Source: Orientallactaga sibirica
Taxonomy: Eukaryota; Chordata; Mammalia; Rodentia; Dipodidae
NCBI GenBank assembly: GCA_036365145.1
Contig: JAEOAD010000005.1
Span: forward strand, 2,852,001 to 2,916,000
Direction of reading: 5' to 3'
DNA: 64,000 nucleotides
How positions within the stretch are numbered: position 1 is the stretch's first letter; each line of letters begins with the position of its first letter. The position numbers and the translations under genes were made by a program. Of this stretch, positions 11,691 through 26,855 are shown piece by piece. The notes beneath the pieces were generated by a model. It was not told where the DNA came from, did not search any database, and was given only the letters and a program-made list of their open reading frames with translations.

Positions 11691-13327
11691 CATGGTCATA
11701 GCACTCAATTGTACTGGGCTGAATAAAAATCACATATTAAAATCAGGCCCCTTATAATCTCCAAAAATAAATTCTAAGGAACATGATTCTTGTAATAAGA
11801 AGCCTTAAACATGAGAAAATCCACCTCCAAATGATGCCTTTGGGAAAAACAATAAATAGAAGCCCTAAGTGCCATATATAGCATAACACATAAATAAAAT
11901 ATAGCATAATCTTAAATAAATCATTTTCACTTTACAGAGGCGGGTAACAAGGGAACATTCTGAAGACAGTGTGGACTTCAGTAGACTGCAAGTGAATGCA
12001 TTTATTTAGAAGTATTTTATCATTGGGTCCAATTAATCTTTTTTTGCACTTTTTTGACTTATAATGAAAAAAGTCTCCCTAGAAATGAAGCAAGTGAAAT
12101 CTTCTGTGGAAAATAGTAAATGCAATCCTCTGACCGCCCCACGAGCACTTCCTTTATATCTCACTCACAACATCCCTTGTTTTTAAGTCTTCTCTTTTCT
12201 TTAAAACCTTTAAAGTGTTATTTCTTCATCAGTTTATGATCCCTTTGTTCTGACTCCGAGATTGCACACACCACTAGTTTCTGATTAAGTTTTTCCCTCT
12301 GGAATGCTAGTTCATTAGCTAATGTAGTAACTACGTGGAATGGGGAAGGGCAGGCAGAACGTACATGTCTACAACCCCACCCTAAAGGGCAGTTTAAATG
12401 AGTTGTGCTCCCCTAACTCCCTCCTTTGAATTTTTTATCTTGCCCTTGCTTTTTTATAACAGAGTGGTCTGATATACACTTGAAGAGTAGCCCAATATAC
12501 ACTTTGTTATGGAGCGTTAGGAGAACAGTTTTAAACCTGGTGAGATCTTTTTAGCATCCATGCTAAACAAAGCATTATCCCCAAGAGAGTACTGAGCCAG
12601 TGAGAGGCCTGAGGGCAGGCGATTGGTTCTTATCAGCAGCCCTAAGAGAGTCTGTTATACTGTGTGGCATATGGTGTGCTCATTAGTTATAGGCACTGAT
12701 ACATGGGCAGATGAATAGACTGATGCATGGAAGGAAGAATGGATGAATGCTGTGAATTCGCATTCCATATCTTCATAACAGAGGACACTGTGATACGTGT
12801 GTATCTGCCCTCCAGGGAGGACCTCAGCTCCTATCCACAGGACCAGAGGCAGACTTCAAGTTTTGGAACAATCCCCAAAGAATGCCCTTGGCTTTAGTAA
12901 TCCCTCAAACATTTAGGCTTCTAAATAACCCTAACAATTCTGAGGTTTAGGTAATAGGATTTTCTATATTTCCACATTAATCTCACTGGTAATTTTTTTT
13001 TTCTCAGTATCAGGTTGCAAGGGAATTAAATGAGGCTTTTTAGTAATTCAACATAGACCTCAAGATTGCAATGACACTGAACAACTATTAATATGAGGGT
13101 AACAAAATGTCATACTGGTGAGATTGTGCACGAAACAGTGTGATATTTCCATATATCCTGGCGACATCACATATATTACTTAAATACAAAACACATCCTT
13201 GTGCTCTAGTATTAATGGCAGAAAATGGACACTGTTAGAAGACTATGTCTTTAGTTTCCCACTAAATAAAGTGAAAAATAAAAGAAAATATAAATAAATA
13301 GGTTTTCTGTGAAAAGCAGGGCATTTT

Positions 13328-13420
13328 ATATAGATTATATATGTGTATGTTATATAACATTATATATATGCATATATATACATACATACATATATGTGTG
13401 TGTATGTGTGTGTGTGTGCA
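13328..13420. repeat. Compound AT/CATA/TG microsatellite
   Basis: Runs of TATA, CATA and TGTG with interruptions. Confidence 0.85.
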
Positions 13421-13487
13421 TAATGACATGAAACCTGTCATTACAATGCCTAGAGAAATTCATATGGTAAGACTAGGCCACATGTGG

Positions 13488-13657
13488 AGCTGGGCATGGT
13501 GGCACACGCCTTTAATCCCAGCACTTGGGAGGCAGAGGTAGGAGGATTGCTGTGAGTTTGAGGCCACCCTGAGACTACATAGTGAATTCTAGGTCAGCCT
13601 GAGCTAGAGCTAGAGTGAGACCCTGCCTTGAAATACCAAAAAAAAAAAAAAAAAAAT
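13488..13657 (+). mobile_element. B1-type SINE
   Basis: Starts AGCTGGGCATGGTGGCACAC, contains GCCTTTAATCCCAGCACTTG and AGGCCACCCTGAGACTACAT, and ends in an 18-base A run. The GGCCACCCTGAGACTACATA wording is the form I associate with jerboa B1. CTAGAG is locally duplicated. Confidence 0.95.
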
Positions 13658-14428
13658 AGTTCAGCAAACACAATATTAATTATCTATACATTTCCATATA
13701 TATGTAAACTTGCAACAAACCTCTAAGGTGAATATTCTCCCAAATTCCAAGTTGTATAGAGTTATTAAAGTACAAAGATAATGTTTAAATCCAGAACGAA
13801 AATTCCAAACACGGTCTTCACCATCACTCTACATTACTTCCTTAAATGAAAGAATGAAAGCACAAATATTTGTTGGGCAATTCTGGTGTAGCAGGCAACA
13901 TTTGAGTCCCAAAAGGCACAATTCAATTGTTTACTATAAATGAAGCATGTCAAAATGACAATGAGTTCCCAACAGGTGGATGCCATCATCTGCATAGCAG
14001 AGAGAGAAGGTTAATTGTGAGAATTTGAGTGTAGCTGGCAGTCAGCTCCTTGGATAGGATCTTTGCAATCAAGTCTTGCTGAGAGTAACATTCTCAAATA
14101 AGTACATAAGACTAAGCAACAATGTGTGACAATTTTTAAACTTCCTGGGCTCCTGAGGTACTAAACAAACAGATGTTTTAGAAGACTGGGGCTTCTGAAT
14201 ACAGCTTTACTGTCAACAAATTAAGCAACATCTTTGCTGCCTGCTGCTAACACAGCAATCTCTTAAATTTAAAATTCTATGATAGCTTCTCCTGGATAAA
14301 AGGGAATTAGAATACATTCACATATGCTGAAGTAAAACAAACCAGAGTTCTTGTTGGGTATGTGTAAAGCTTGTGGGAAATGCTAAGCTGGGTGTAGCTC
14401 AGTAAATGTGTTTAAAATATTTTGAACA

Positions 14429-14725
14429 GGGGCTGAGGATGTGGCTTAGCAGTCCCCAGTACCCCTAAAGTCAGGTGTAAAGTGGCCATGAATCTTATCT
14501 GCAATCTTAAGGCAACAGGAGGAAGAGCCTGATGAATCTAGAAGATTCTAGGCTGGCCTTTCTAGTGAGAGAGTGAGACAGGAGAAGGAGAGTGAGACAG
14601 GAGAAAGAGAAAGAGTTTGTCTCAAAAACAAGGTGGAAGGACCAAACTCCCTGAAGCCGTCCTCTGACCTCCATATGCACAGTGCAGCACATATAAACAC
14701 ACATAGACACACACCCAAACAATCA
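14429..14725 (+). mobile_element. B4/RSINE1-type SINE
   Basis: Head GGGGCTGAGGATGTGGCTTA, then CAAAAACAAGGTGGAAGGAC, CTCTGACCTCCATATGCACA and a CA-rich tail. A local GAGAGTGAGACAGGAGAA duplication lies inside (14566-14608). Confidence 0.65.
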
Positions 14726-15789
14726 AAAAGTAGTTTAAATGAACGCTATCTCTCAACCTTATCTTAAATTATTTGACTCAACTGAGTTTCCAGACTTTCA
14801 CTTGGAAGGAAACCTTTACAAACGTTGACTACCTTTGTTCAGTTCCCATGGCCTCCTCCTGGACAAGGGGCAGCCCCTCTCATTTGTGCTGATGACCAGT
14901 GTGCTCCATGCAGCCTCTCTGGAGGTCTCCTGCCTACTGAACCGACCCACAGGCTCCAGCCTGGCACACGTGGCTGCGCACAGAAGAGGTATGCTTCAGA
15001 CTCTCCTCGTCCAGCACCGCCCGGGCTACCCCGAGGGCTCTATTCCAAGCACACTGATCCCAAGCTGGCGTTTGTCATTCTCACTGCATTTTCAGTGTGA
15101 GTCATTCCTTTACTCAATGCATTTTCATTGGTAACATCCTTGACATGCATATATCCTCCTGTGAAGCCACCCTTGTGCCTCCTTCTGCTGTCTTCACAAC
15201 TCTAGCGTATTTTGTCATGTTTTATCCATTTACAGGTCTTGTTCTCTATTTGATATAAATGTCTAGAAGTTGAGATGTATGCCTACTCAGCTTGGTAGCA
15301 CAAAGAGTGCTAATTAACAGGTTGAACCCTCAGAAATACTTCATAAAGCCTATTAAATAAATAAATAAACAATAAACAGACAAAAGAACTCCCCATTACT
15401 GTTAGGTATCTCAGTGTGAACATGCTGTTCCAGTATCCAGTGCCCTCTTTGTCTCTCAGCTTTTAGCCAGAGCAGGACATAGATTCTAGTATATTGCTTT
15501 TTTATATAAGAAATATATCAAAATGTATTAAGTTTCCAAACTTTTTAAAAATCCTACATAAATTTATTTGGAAAGGTGAACACTTTTCTCATAGAAACTT
15601 GCAGAAATGCGCTTCATATAGTAATGAGTATTTAGAGATGTAAGGCACAATGGAATCGTCCATTTACAATGGACAAGATGTTAGAAAATTGGAATGTTTC
15701 AAGAATTGTTACTATGTGCTTAATACTAATGATAACATCTGTTATTAGCTAGCTTCTTTATCCACTTACTGTAAGAATAGTTAATTCTT

Positions 15790-16061
15790 GGGCTGGAGAG
15801 ATGGCTTAGCGGTTAAGGCGCCTGCCTGCTAAGCCTAAGAACCCAGTTCCAATCTCTAGGCACCATGTTTAGCCAGATGCAAAGTGACGCAAGGGTGCAA
15901 TGCTGCACATGACTACAAGGGAGTGAACGCATCTGGATTTCATTCACAGCAGCTGAGAGACTGCTGGCGCGTCCATCTCTATCTGTCTTCCTCTCCCTCT
16001 CTGTCTGTCTGTCTCTCTCTGTGTCTCTCTCCAAAAATAAATTAATTTTTTTAATTATAAA
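15790..16061 (+). mobile_element. tRNA-derived SINE, long form
   Basis: Head GGGCTGGAGAGATGGCTTAG, diagnostic GCCTGCTAAGCCTAAGAACC, AAAGTGACGCAAGGGTGCAA and CAGCAGCTGAGAGACTGCTG, CT-rich tract and AATAAATTAATT tail. Perfect 16-bp target-site duplication AAGAATAGTTAATTCT at 15773-15788 and 16062-16077. Confidence 0.95.
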
Positions 16062-18164
16062 AAGAATAGTTAATTCTCAAAAGCATGCCCAAGTGAAAAA
16101 TCTCAAGACCACTATAATTATTACGGCAGGTAAGTGGGAAAAATGTGGAAGATGAGGTAAGGAATGTTTGTCTTCACAAGGTAAAAATGGATGGACTGCA
16201 GATGGAGACTTGTGCTTGCTCACAGGGTGATTAAAGATACCACGCAAGACAGAATGACGGACCTGCGCATGGCATAACACATGGGATTGGAAGTAACGAT
16301 ATCTGGGCTCAAAGATCAATGTATAGACACAGTTACACTCGGGAAACCTGAGTTTACTTCTACCACAGTGCTTTAGTCTATGAAATAAAAAGTTAAGATT
16401 TAGCGATTGGGGTAGAACAATATGGTATTATCTATGTAAACCATTCAGGATTACATCTGGTCCATGGAAGTTAGTAAGTACATAATTAATTATCATTAAA
16501 TCATTGCCTCTGTGACTGTTAAAATTACTACAGCCATCTTATTCAACTGAAAACAGGACATACACCTAGGACACCCGTAATTCCATACTAGAGTATAAAA
16601 TCCAACTGAACCTCAAATTCAGGGTATCACTTAAAAAAAAAAAAACTTTCACCACAAGTAACTAGACCAAATAATACATAATGTTACATTCTGATCTGGA
16701 AATATCAGGAATATATATATACATATATAATAGCTATATATGAAACACCATGTGTAATATGTTAGAGCTGTACAATGCATACATAGATACATACACACAG
16801 GCATGCATTACTCAGCAACAAGAAAGTATGCTGAGAAATGTGTAACTAGTAAATTTTGTCACTGTGCAAACATCATAGTGTATACTTACACAAACTGAGG
16901 GATGGCTGTAACATCACCAGCTGACATAATCTTATTGGACCATAGTCACATATGTGCCCCAATGTTGACTGAAATGCCACATGCAGTGCATGACTATACA
17001 TGTATGATATGAAAAATACATGATATATTCCATTATAGGAAAGGTGGAAATAATGATAGGTCATAAGATTGGTGATGTTGAATAAACAATAGTAATAGCA
17101 GTTTGGTAACAACAGCAGGGAAAGTTCTATGTATTCAATACTTTATTCACCTATTCTTCATTCAACATCGATTGAACAGTTTGTTTCTTGTCAACTGCAT
17201 TGGCATGTACCCAAGTCCCCGCCCTGGAGGAAATGACCTGGAGATTATTACAGGTGGGAACAAAGGATGGACACACACCTACCTCTAGTGGTTGAATCAA
17301 GCTTTCCCCTAGATGGGGAGGAGGCAGCAACTTTAAACCAAACTGTAAATTTGCTACTGAATTAGGGGGTCTAATGTGAGATAAGAACTAGCATGTGGAG
17401 ATGGGTGCACAGAGGGACCTTTAACTGGAGCCCAGATGAGAAAGGCTGAGCTGGCTCATGACTGGCACAGCAAAGAGGACATGCTGGACAACAGCTGCCC
17501 TGAAAATCGAGCCATAGCTGCTATGCTCCTGCTACTTCAGGACAATGAAGAGTTGAGTGGGAATCTGAGTAGAAATTGCGTGTTTGGGGACATGCAGTGG
17601 TGAATGTTAAGAGCTCAAAATAATTCTAGAATATTCCTCCAAATTTAGGTAGCGTTAAAAAAAAATCCTAAATGCCTAATTTCAGCAATGTAAATTGGCT
17701 TGGAATTCGACAAAAAGACAGCAATAACACAAAAGATGGTGGCCATGGGGTTAAATAAGAATAGTTCATAAAGAAACAGAAGAAAATTAGGAATATGTGT
17801 GACACTTTTGTTCTGTAATTTATACTCAAAAGAAACAGAAACATCCTTTTACTTCTTAAGCAAATTTGTCAATTTAGGAAAACAATCAGCAAAATATATC
17901 TATGGTCTATTTTATTTTCTTCTTATAATGAAAGAAATAAAAGAGTCTCAAAGGCTTCAGAGAGGGCCACGGCAACACTGATTTTGGGTTAATAAACTCA
18001 TCAACTTATAATTTATTTATTTTTTAAATTGAGAACTTTACTGACTGAACATCTGACATGTTAGTTCACCACCTTGCCTAAATAAACAAATGGCATTGTC
18101 GAAGGAGTGGTGTTTTACATCTTCCAGGCACTCCTCGTCTCCAGCACAGGTACCGCTGATATTT

Positions 18165-18500
18165 CAATGGTTTTGTCTAAAATTCATGTGTTGGATTAAT
18201 CACTGATGCAGCAGAAGTGGGAGGTGGAGCCTAATGGGACAGACTGACGTCATGAGACCCTGCTATTGTGAATAGATTAATCCTGCTTTCAAAGGTCTCC
18301 TAGGAGGAATTTAGCCTCTTTCTTCCTTCCACCTCTGAGATGACAGCAAGAAGCTCCTCAGCATATGCTGGTACCTTGATCTTAGCACTTCCAGGCTTCG
18401 GCTTCCAGGACTGTGAGAAGTAAATTTATCTTCTTCATAAACACCCAGCCTATGGTAGTCACCTATAAGAACAAAGCATGGAGAACTAACAGCTACTTTC
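18165..18500 (+). mobile_element. ERVL-MaLR LTR (MLT1/MST-like)
   Basis: Carries AAATTCATGTGTTGGATTAA, GTGGGAGGTGGAGCCTAATG, GGTACCTTGATCTTAGCACT, AGGACTGTGAGAAGTAAATT (polyadenylation region) and CACCCAGCCTATGGTAGTCA, in the order of a mammalian MaLR LTR. It is a solo LTR and old. Confidence 0.75.
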
Positions 18501-21500
18501 TAATTTAAAAATAGAAAACACTTAATTAAAAATTCGACAAAATGAGTATGATCAAAAGATTTTTGATATATACATACATATGTGTGTGTGTATTTTTTTT
18601 CTTAGCTAGCCAGCATATTGTCACTTTAGCAAGTGTCTATGACATGGTGGTTGTGGGTGATTTTCACACTTGGTAAATGTGTCTGACAATGTAGGGATGT
18701 GCAGAATTAGCTGCATATAAGAAAACCTTACTGGGAAAAAAAATTACAGGAAGCTATTTCACTATATTAGATGCTTAATTTCCAAAATGAAATATTTGGT
18801 GTTTTTTTCCTTTTTCACTTAAAAAAATTAAATGTAACTACTTGAATAAATATTCTATTTACAAGACAATGAAAAAATAGACAATATGCCCTACTTTGAG
18901 AATTTGTGATTTACTTTCCTTAAGAAAATTCATTGATCCTCCTCAGAAATACACTTCTATTTGACAAAAAGCAGTTATTTGACTCATGTCACCCCACCAA
19001 ATACTGATCACTAGTGCACTGAATTTTTACACTGAGTTTTTCAGTATATGTGACTCAAAGTGATATTGGGTAATTGTAGTATCAAAATGAAGAGACAAAG
19101 AGTCTTTGCTTTATTTTGTGGTCTTTATTCTACACACAGCCATTACTCTCCTTGGTTATACATTAATTTCTGGGTCAGTACATAAATGCATAAAAAATTT
19201 TAAGGAATATATGTTATCATAGGCTCTTAACAGTTTTCTCCCCAAAATCTTCACCATTCAGTTGGCTGCAGTATAAATCTAATATGACCAATTATAAAGA
19301 ATTAATTAGTCTTCACTCGATGTATACTCAATTATCACAAACTCAGCAGCTTAACACAGTGCCCACTTTTTAAGCTGGATGTTTCATAACTTCTGTGAGG
19401 TTGATGAATGGTCCAGTTCTCTGGTCAGAATTGTGTAAGTCTATCTGGAAATTTTTATAGTACTGCTTTCATTTCTGAAGGATTCTGGGGAACATTTCAT
19501 GTATAATTTCATTCAGGTTCTCAGGTTATAGAATTGAGATTATGGTCTCTTTTTTTCTGTTAGTTCAAGATTGGTGTCAGGATGAGCATGCCACCTGAGC
19601 TGGTTGAATAGTCCCCTTCATCTTTAAAGGCAGGAAGAGAAAACTTACACTGTTTTGAATCCTGTGACTGCATTTGTGACTTTGTCTTCGGCCTCTACTC
19701 TTAGATTTGAAAGGGTTGCATGACTAAGTCAGGCCTAATAGATCAACTCCATTCCTTAAAATCAACTTTGCTATGTTCTATGACCTAATGCCAGACATGA
19801 GACTCCTTCATATGAACCATTCTGGAATAAAATAGACTGTGATCAGCACGAAATGGCAGGAAGCTTGGAATTATGCATACAATAATCAACCATCAATTTT
19901 CTATCAGCTAGTAGCCTGTGAGACTAACCTGGGAATCAGTGAGTTACTGAAGGGACATTCCTACATGGAATCCTCAGAGGAAACAAGGATTGAGGAAAGC
20001 TGCCTCAGTGAAAATTCCAAAGAATGTTAATTTTTCCTTAGTAACAGCACTGGTTGGAGCCCAGGAATATAAATAAAAATGAATATACAATTTCCAAACA
20101 AATCAAAGAACCATTAAAATAATTTCCAAAGACGAGACAAGGGCCAGATAGCTTTAGAAGAGTTAGTTTTAGAAATGTGTACTAGACAAATGGTACAAAC
20201 TGCAAGACTACATTTCCCAGAACTCCATTCACTATTTAACCGATACAGTAAACATCTAGTGGCAGTTGCATGGCAGGTGCTGTCGTGGGCCATGACTATA
20301 GGAATGACAAGGACTCTGTTTTGAAAGGACTCATAATGCATGGTCCTCCACAATTCTTTGTCCAGTGTGGCCCAGAGAAGCCCAAAGATTAGGCACCTCT
20401 GATAGGCAAAGGAACAACCATAAAACTTGTTTTCCAATAGTTTGGCTGTGAGAATATAATGCCAGATAAAAGCAAGATAATGATAAGCTACAGCTAAGAA
20501 TTGAAGAAAAGAGAGTTCTGAACTGTGTGCCAGGCATGAAGTATCTATCTATGTGCCTTTGCTCAGGTTACTGAAAATCTCAAGCCTATCCCCTCAGCCA
20601 TATGATGTGAGAAGACATATGTTCCTTGTAGGTGGTGGAAAGAATTAAGTGGCATGGTCTTATGTACAGATGCATATACCAAAATACAATACAGCCCTAT
20701 ATTGTACTTTGAATATATGTCTCCCAGTAGGCTCAGGTGTTTTATTTAAACTTGGATTTCCAGGTACCTGGCTGGAGGACATATCACTGGGAGCAGATCA
20801 GATTTCTAGCCCAAAGGTGTGCCAAGTAGTCTGAGTGCTGTCTGGTTCCCTGTTGTTTGATGCCAGTTTTGTGCTTGCTTATGGGGCTGGTATGTGGTCG
20901 CGTTCACTGCTTGGATCTGTGAAAGGGAGCCAGCTTCTTCTGACATCAAGGGAACTTCAAATGAAATCCTGCTCCTCCTACAACTGTGTCTGTCTGGAAG
21001 TTCATCCCAGTAGTGTGGAGCTGACTCCAACACTCCACATCTGCTCTTTAAGAACTATTTAGACATATGTGTATAAGGACACAGAAAGAGACAAAATATA
21101 CAAAAACCATTCAGTACTTTATCACTCCGTGACCTCCTTGAGATAATGGCACTGGAAGCCTTCAGTGAAATGCCAGGGGAGTCCAAGAGAGCTTGACACA
21201 GGTCATGATATTATGAAGACACAAAAGAGCCCTGTCTACCTTAGACTTTATATTAACTGAGAAAACAAGTGCCTCCATGTGTGAATCCATTTCCGTCCTA
21301 TGTTCTATTCACCAGTCATCTCTCACACAACGTGCATCAAGCACAAGGACTTACCCTGCAGTCCCTCAGACAATGAGAAAGTTGTTTTGTGTCCTGTGCC
21401 CAAGGTCTGAACCACATGAATTAGCTGTTAGAGGGCCACGTATTTGAATAATCCAAAAGTGGATGATGTCTAGCCTCCTCCTGGGATATTTCTGTCCACA

Positions 21501-21666
21501 AGGGCCTTCCAAGTGTGGATAGAAGGTGACAAAGTCAGGGACATGGGATCATGATGTCACCACCATGTTCCTGCAGCGGGGTCTGCGTCCATGCTGGCCT
21601 TTGGCCGTGGTCCATGTTCGCACTGTTAGAAACTAACATCTTAGAGCTGCTTTTCCTAGACCTTCC

Positions 21667-21803
21667 AATGTCCACTATAGGAATGTCCTCAGTGAGTCTC
21701 AGTGTCCACTAGGAATGTCCTCAGTGAGTCTCAATGTCCACTACAGGAATGTCCTCAGTGAGTCTCAATGTCCACAGAGGAATGTCCTCAGTGTCCAATG
21801 TGT
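21667..21803. repeat. Short minisatellite, 32-34-bp unit, about 4 copies
   Basis: Units at 21667-21700, 21701-21732, 21733-21766 and a partial from 21767 share GGAATGTCCTCAGTGAGTCT and a variable TCCACTA(TA/CA)G spacer. Confidence 0.9.
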
Positions 21804-22429
21804 TCTTTCTGACCATAGAAATCAAGAAATATAATTACACATCTATGTAGCTGTTCTTAAATTTTCAATAGCACTTGAGAAAATCCCCACTCATCTTTGA
21901 CTGAAGGTTAAAACAGAACATGCCGGAACAGTGGACTTGTGTTAGGAGCTACAGTCCTAGTCTAGCTGTAGTTCTTTATTAAAATAAATTTTCCATATTT
22001 GGCTGAATTAAAAAGATCCTAAAAATGATATGGATCCTCTGCTTGCGGACTTGAGCCATTGGAAGAAAGGATCATGTGATCACAGGCACTGACATACATA
22101 AGTATTGGTTATTCATGAAATTACAGTAAACGGGATGTGTTCTTCCCAGGCAGATTTATATTATGTAGATTAGCTGCCTACCAGCCAGAGGAGGGAACTG
22201 GCTGATTATAAGGAAAGAAAGTTATAGCATTGTTACAGGGTCTGAGGAGTATGACACAAGCACAGGTCATGGGGCCTGGAAGAGCAACGTGAAGCCCTGA
22301 ACAGGGAAAGTGCCAGTGATGGCCCTTGACGACAAGCCTGACAAAAGGCTCACGGAGTGGCCATGATCCAGGTCATCATTAATGCGCAAGAGGGACAGGA
22401 TCATAACTGAGGGCCACCCAAAGTAAACC

Positions 22430-22880
22430 CGAAAGTGTCTGAAAGCTAACAATGTCTTCGAGCCTGTTGGGAGGACCTGGGTCAGCCTTACGTCTTCCCC
22501 TAAAGGGATCCTCCACTTTGCTCGAGGGAATAAGTGTTACAAGCTTCTGGCCTTTCCTTGTCTCTTCTCCCCTAAAGGAATTCCCCTTTCCGAGAAGAGG
22601 TTATCCCTTCCCTGGAGGACCAAGATTGGTGGGAATATTGCCCATTTTCTAGAAAACCTGATCTCCCACCAAGAAACCTAGCATATGGGGTTAGTTAGCT
22701 TAGCCCTTAGCCATACTATAAAAGAGCCTTTCCATTTTCCATCTTGCCTCCTCTTGGACAAGAACTCTACCTTCCTTCCTTCTCTTAAGTTCTTTCCATC
22801 ACATCTATGATAAAATATTTCTGTATTAACCCTCTATGGCCTATGAACGTCATTCTTTGTATTCATACAACAAGAACTTG
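22430..22880 (+). mobile_element. Probable LTR of an endogenous retrovirus (family unknown)
   Basis: CT-rich sequence with repeated TCCCCTAAAG, a TATA-like TATAAAAG at about 22719, a GATAAAATATTT polyadenylation-like region and CATTCTTTGTATTCATACAA near the 3' end, an arrangement typical of LTRs. Ends and target-site duplication could not be fixed. No gag or pol sequence follows. Confidence 0.4.
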
Positions 22881-23190
22881 GAGACTAGTAATTCCGTAAG
22901 AGCTTTGTGTGATGGCGAGTGTCTGTCACCTTAGCTCCTGAGTTACTGCCCACCCCAAACAAAGAACAGCTCCGTCACTCACAAAGACGCCCCCAAGTCC
23001 TGTATGATGACCCCAAGTAAAGAGTCTCATCTATTTAAGGTTTCTTCATCATGCCTCAATGGTGTTGGGAAATCAGGAATGAAGACAAACATTCTGGTTG
23101 TAAGAGGGACACAAGAGCTTTAAAGTTCTATCATAAAACAGACTTTTGGTGAATAAAGTAAGCATAATAAAGTTAAGGCAGGACTGTACC

Positions 23191-23490
23191 TGTCATGGTT
23201 TGAAATGGCCCTCAAAGGCTCATATTGTAAATAATTATCCCCACGTTGGTGGTGTAATTGTTGCTATAGCAACACTGTGAAGTAGGTACCGTTCTGGCGG
23301 AGACAGGACACTAGGAGGTCCTCTGAAGGGGCAGTGAGCCCCCAGTTCCTTCTGGTCTCTCTGATTCCCATCCATCATGAAGAGAGGAGCCTCTGCTCAT
23401 GACGCTGCCACCATGCCTTCCCCACCATGACAGACTGAAACCACGGAAGCCCAAGTTATCCCTGGCAGGTCATTTTTTCAGATGTTAATT
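23191..23490 (+). mobile_element. MaLR/MT-like LTR, 3' truncated
   Basis: Begins TGTCATGGTTTGAAATGGCC, as MT/ORR-type LTRs begin with TGTGATGGTTTG. It continues with CCACCATGCCTTCCCCACCA, TGACAGACTGAAACC and AAGCCCAAGTTATCC. It contains the palindrome GTTGCTATAGCAAC at 23260-23273. Confidence 0.6.
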
Positions 23491-25044
23491 AGACTTCTAC
23501 ACCCTAATCAATGTATTGCTCTGCAGGTCACCTTCCTCCAGTCCTGACATTCTCACTGCACTGATCTACAGATCCTCTCCCTGCATTTCTACTGTCCATT
23601 TACTATTCAATGAGTTGCTGTGCAGTGAACTTCTATAAATATATAATAAAAACTTTTTCACCCCAAATCTCAAACACTGACATGACTACCAGGAAAAAGG
23701 TATCAGATATCACATGAAAATATTTCCTACACCAATAATGGTAAAAACAAACTCAAATTATATGTCATCTTATGTGTTATATAAAATATGCCAGGATATA
23801 TATTTTTTTAATTTCAGAAATGAATTCTCCCATGTGCTCTGTGGTATCCCACTAAGATGGATGAATCTTTATCAGAATTATCACAGACTAACTTTCATTT
23901 TTTGTAAAATATTGATACACTGATAGTCTACTTTTTTAGTATCCTGTTTGATGTGCAATATTAAGTCTCTCGCCTTTAATGAAGACGTGAATCTTCTGGG
24001 GAAGCTTAACAAACAAGTAGGTTATGATGAAAAGAAAAGGAAGTGGAGGAAGAGGTGAAGAAGGAGAGAATAACAGTGGTAGATGCAGGATGCAGAAGCT
24101 GCTCCCCGGTGTTTCCATTATATACAAATGCAGATTTATACATTAGAGATTTCTACAGTGTGAAATGATGAAGCTTATTAAAGATGGCTATTATGCACGA
24201 CAAAGGAAAATAATTAGGCAGTGCCATCTTCACTCAATGGAGTAATTTAACACATATTTAAGACAGATTTATTGATGATGTATCATGGGCTGTGAGCCAG
24301 GGATATCAGATAGAGTACCAAGAGTCGTCATGGGTTCCTGCGGCATGTGAAAGGTGTTTGTCCTACTGAACATTATCCACAGCTCAGCTGAGTCTCACTG
24401 AGTTGCAGGAATAACCTTCTCTCTTGTTGTGTTCAGCTCTCTATTAGCAGTGCTCTCTACTGGCACACAAGCCACTGTGGTCACCATCCCCTGGCATGCA
24501 CCCCTCGTTGCCACAGGCTTTGGGTCTCTTTTCCTAATTTTCCACAGGGTACACACTAGGGGAGTTACCCTTGAGCCAGAAGTCCTTTCAGACCCAAATG
24601 GAAACTGGTGTAAGACCCCAGCTGATGGTTCCATAAACTTGCTTGTGGCAGGAGCTGGGATGAGTGAAATAAAGTAACAGATGTTCAGTGTGCAAAGGTG
24701 CCATACAGAAATATTGCAATATGGCTTGAAAGATAAACAGAAAAGTAGTCAAACAGCAGGCTTCAAAACAAAGCAGTTATTAATTCAGTGGCACACACAC
24801 CTATAAAATCTGACCTCTTTAGCCTTCCAGAAGACATGAAGATTTACCCTGAAGCTCTTAAGATATATACAGCCACATCATAACGAAAATTCGCGCATAT
24901 TTTTCTCTCTACCTTTCATTTCGCTTGCATCTAGTTCATAAAAGCAGAGTGAACACAGTTCACCAGCCTTTTCCTTATCTGCCTGCCTTCACTGCCCTGG
25001 GAGATGAGCTGGGGTCCACCCTGTACTGATGAGCAGCGCCGAAT

Positions 25045-25474
25045 TCCATAGCATGACTGTTAATCATGTCAACATGACTGGATTTTGGGTCACCTGTGGG
25101 AGACACACTTCTGGGACTTTCTATGAGGGTGTTTCCAGAGAGGTTTCAGTGCACAGGGAAGCTCACCCTCAATACGGGTGGCACCGTCTCATGGGATGGG
25201 GTCTCAGACTGATAAAATGAGACAAAGGAGAAAATAATCTGAATATCACTCATCCTCTCTCGCTCTCTCTCACTCTCTGTCTCACTCTCTCTGCTTCTGG
25301 AAGACTATGGTCACAAGGAAACCAGCTGCCTCACAATCCCACTGCCATCCTTTCCTCACCATGATGGGCTGCATTCCTCTCAACCGTGAGCTGAAACAAG
25401 CTTCCTCGGGTCACTTTTTTTTTTTTCTTCTTTGGTCTGACATTTAATCACAGCAATGAGAAAAGTCACTCATA
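25045..25474 (+). mobile_element. ERVL-MaLR-like LTR, full length or nearly so
   Basis: Blocks in order: AACATGACTGGATTTTGGGT, GAGGGTGTTTCCAGAGAGG, GCACCGTCTCATGGGATGGG, a TC-rich tract, CACCATGATGGGCTGCATTC, GAGCTGAAACAAGC, a T run and CACAGCAATGAGAAAAGTCA. This matches a widespread rodent LTR class, but I cannot name the subfamily. Confidence 0.6.

Positions 25475-26855
<1,381 letters not shown>

Noticed and set aside
14825..15134. Two overlapping open frames of 91 and 99 codons on the + strand
   Set aside because: No recognisable protein family. The nucleotide texture looks more like a decayed L2-type repeat, which I also could not confirm.
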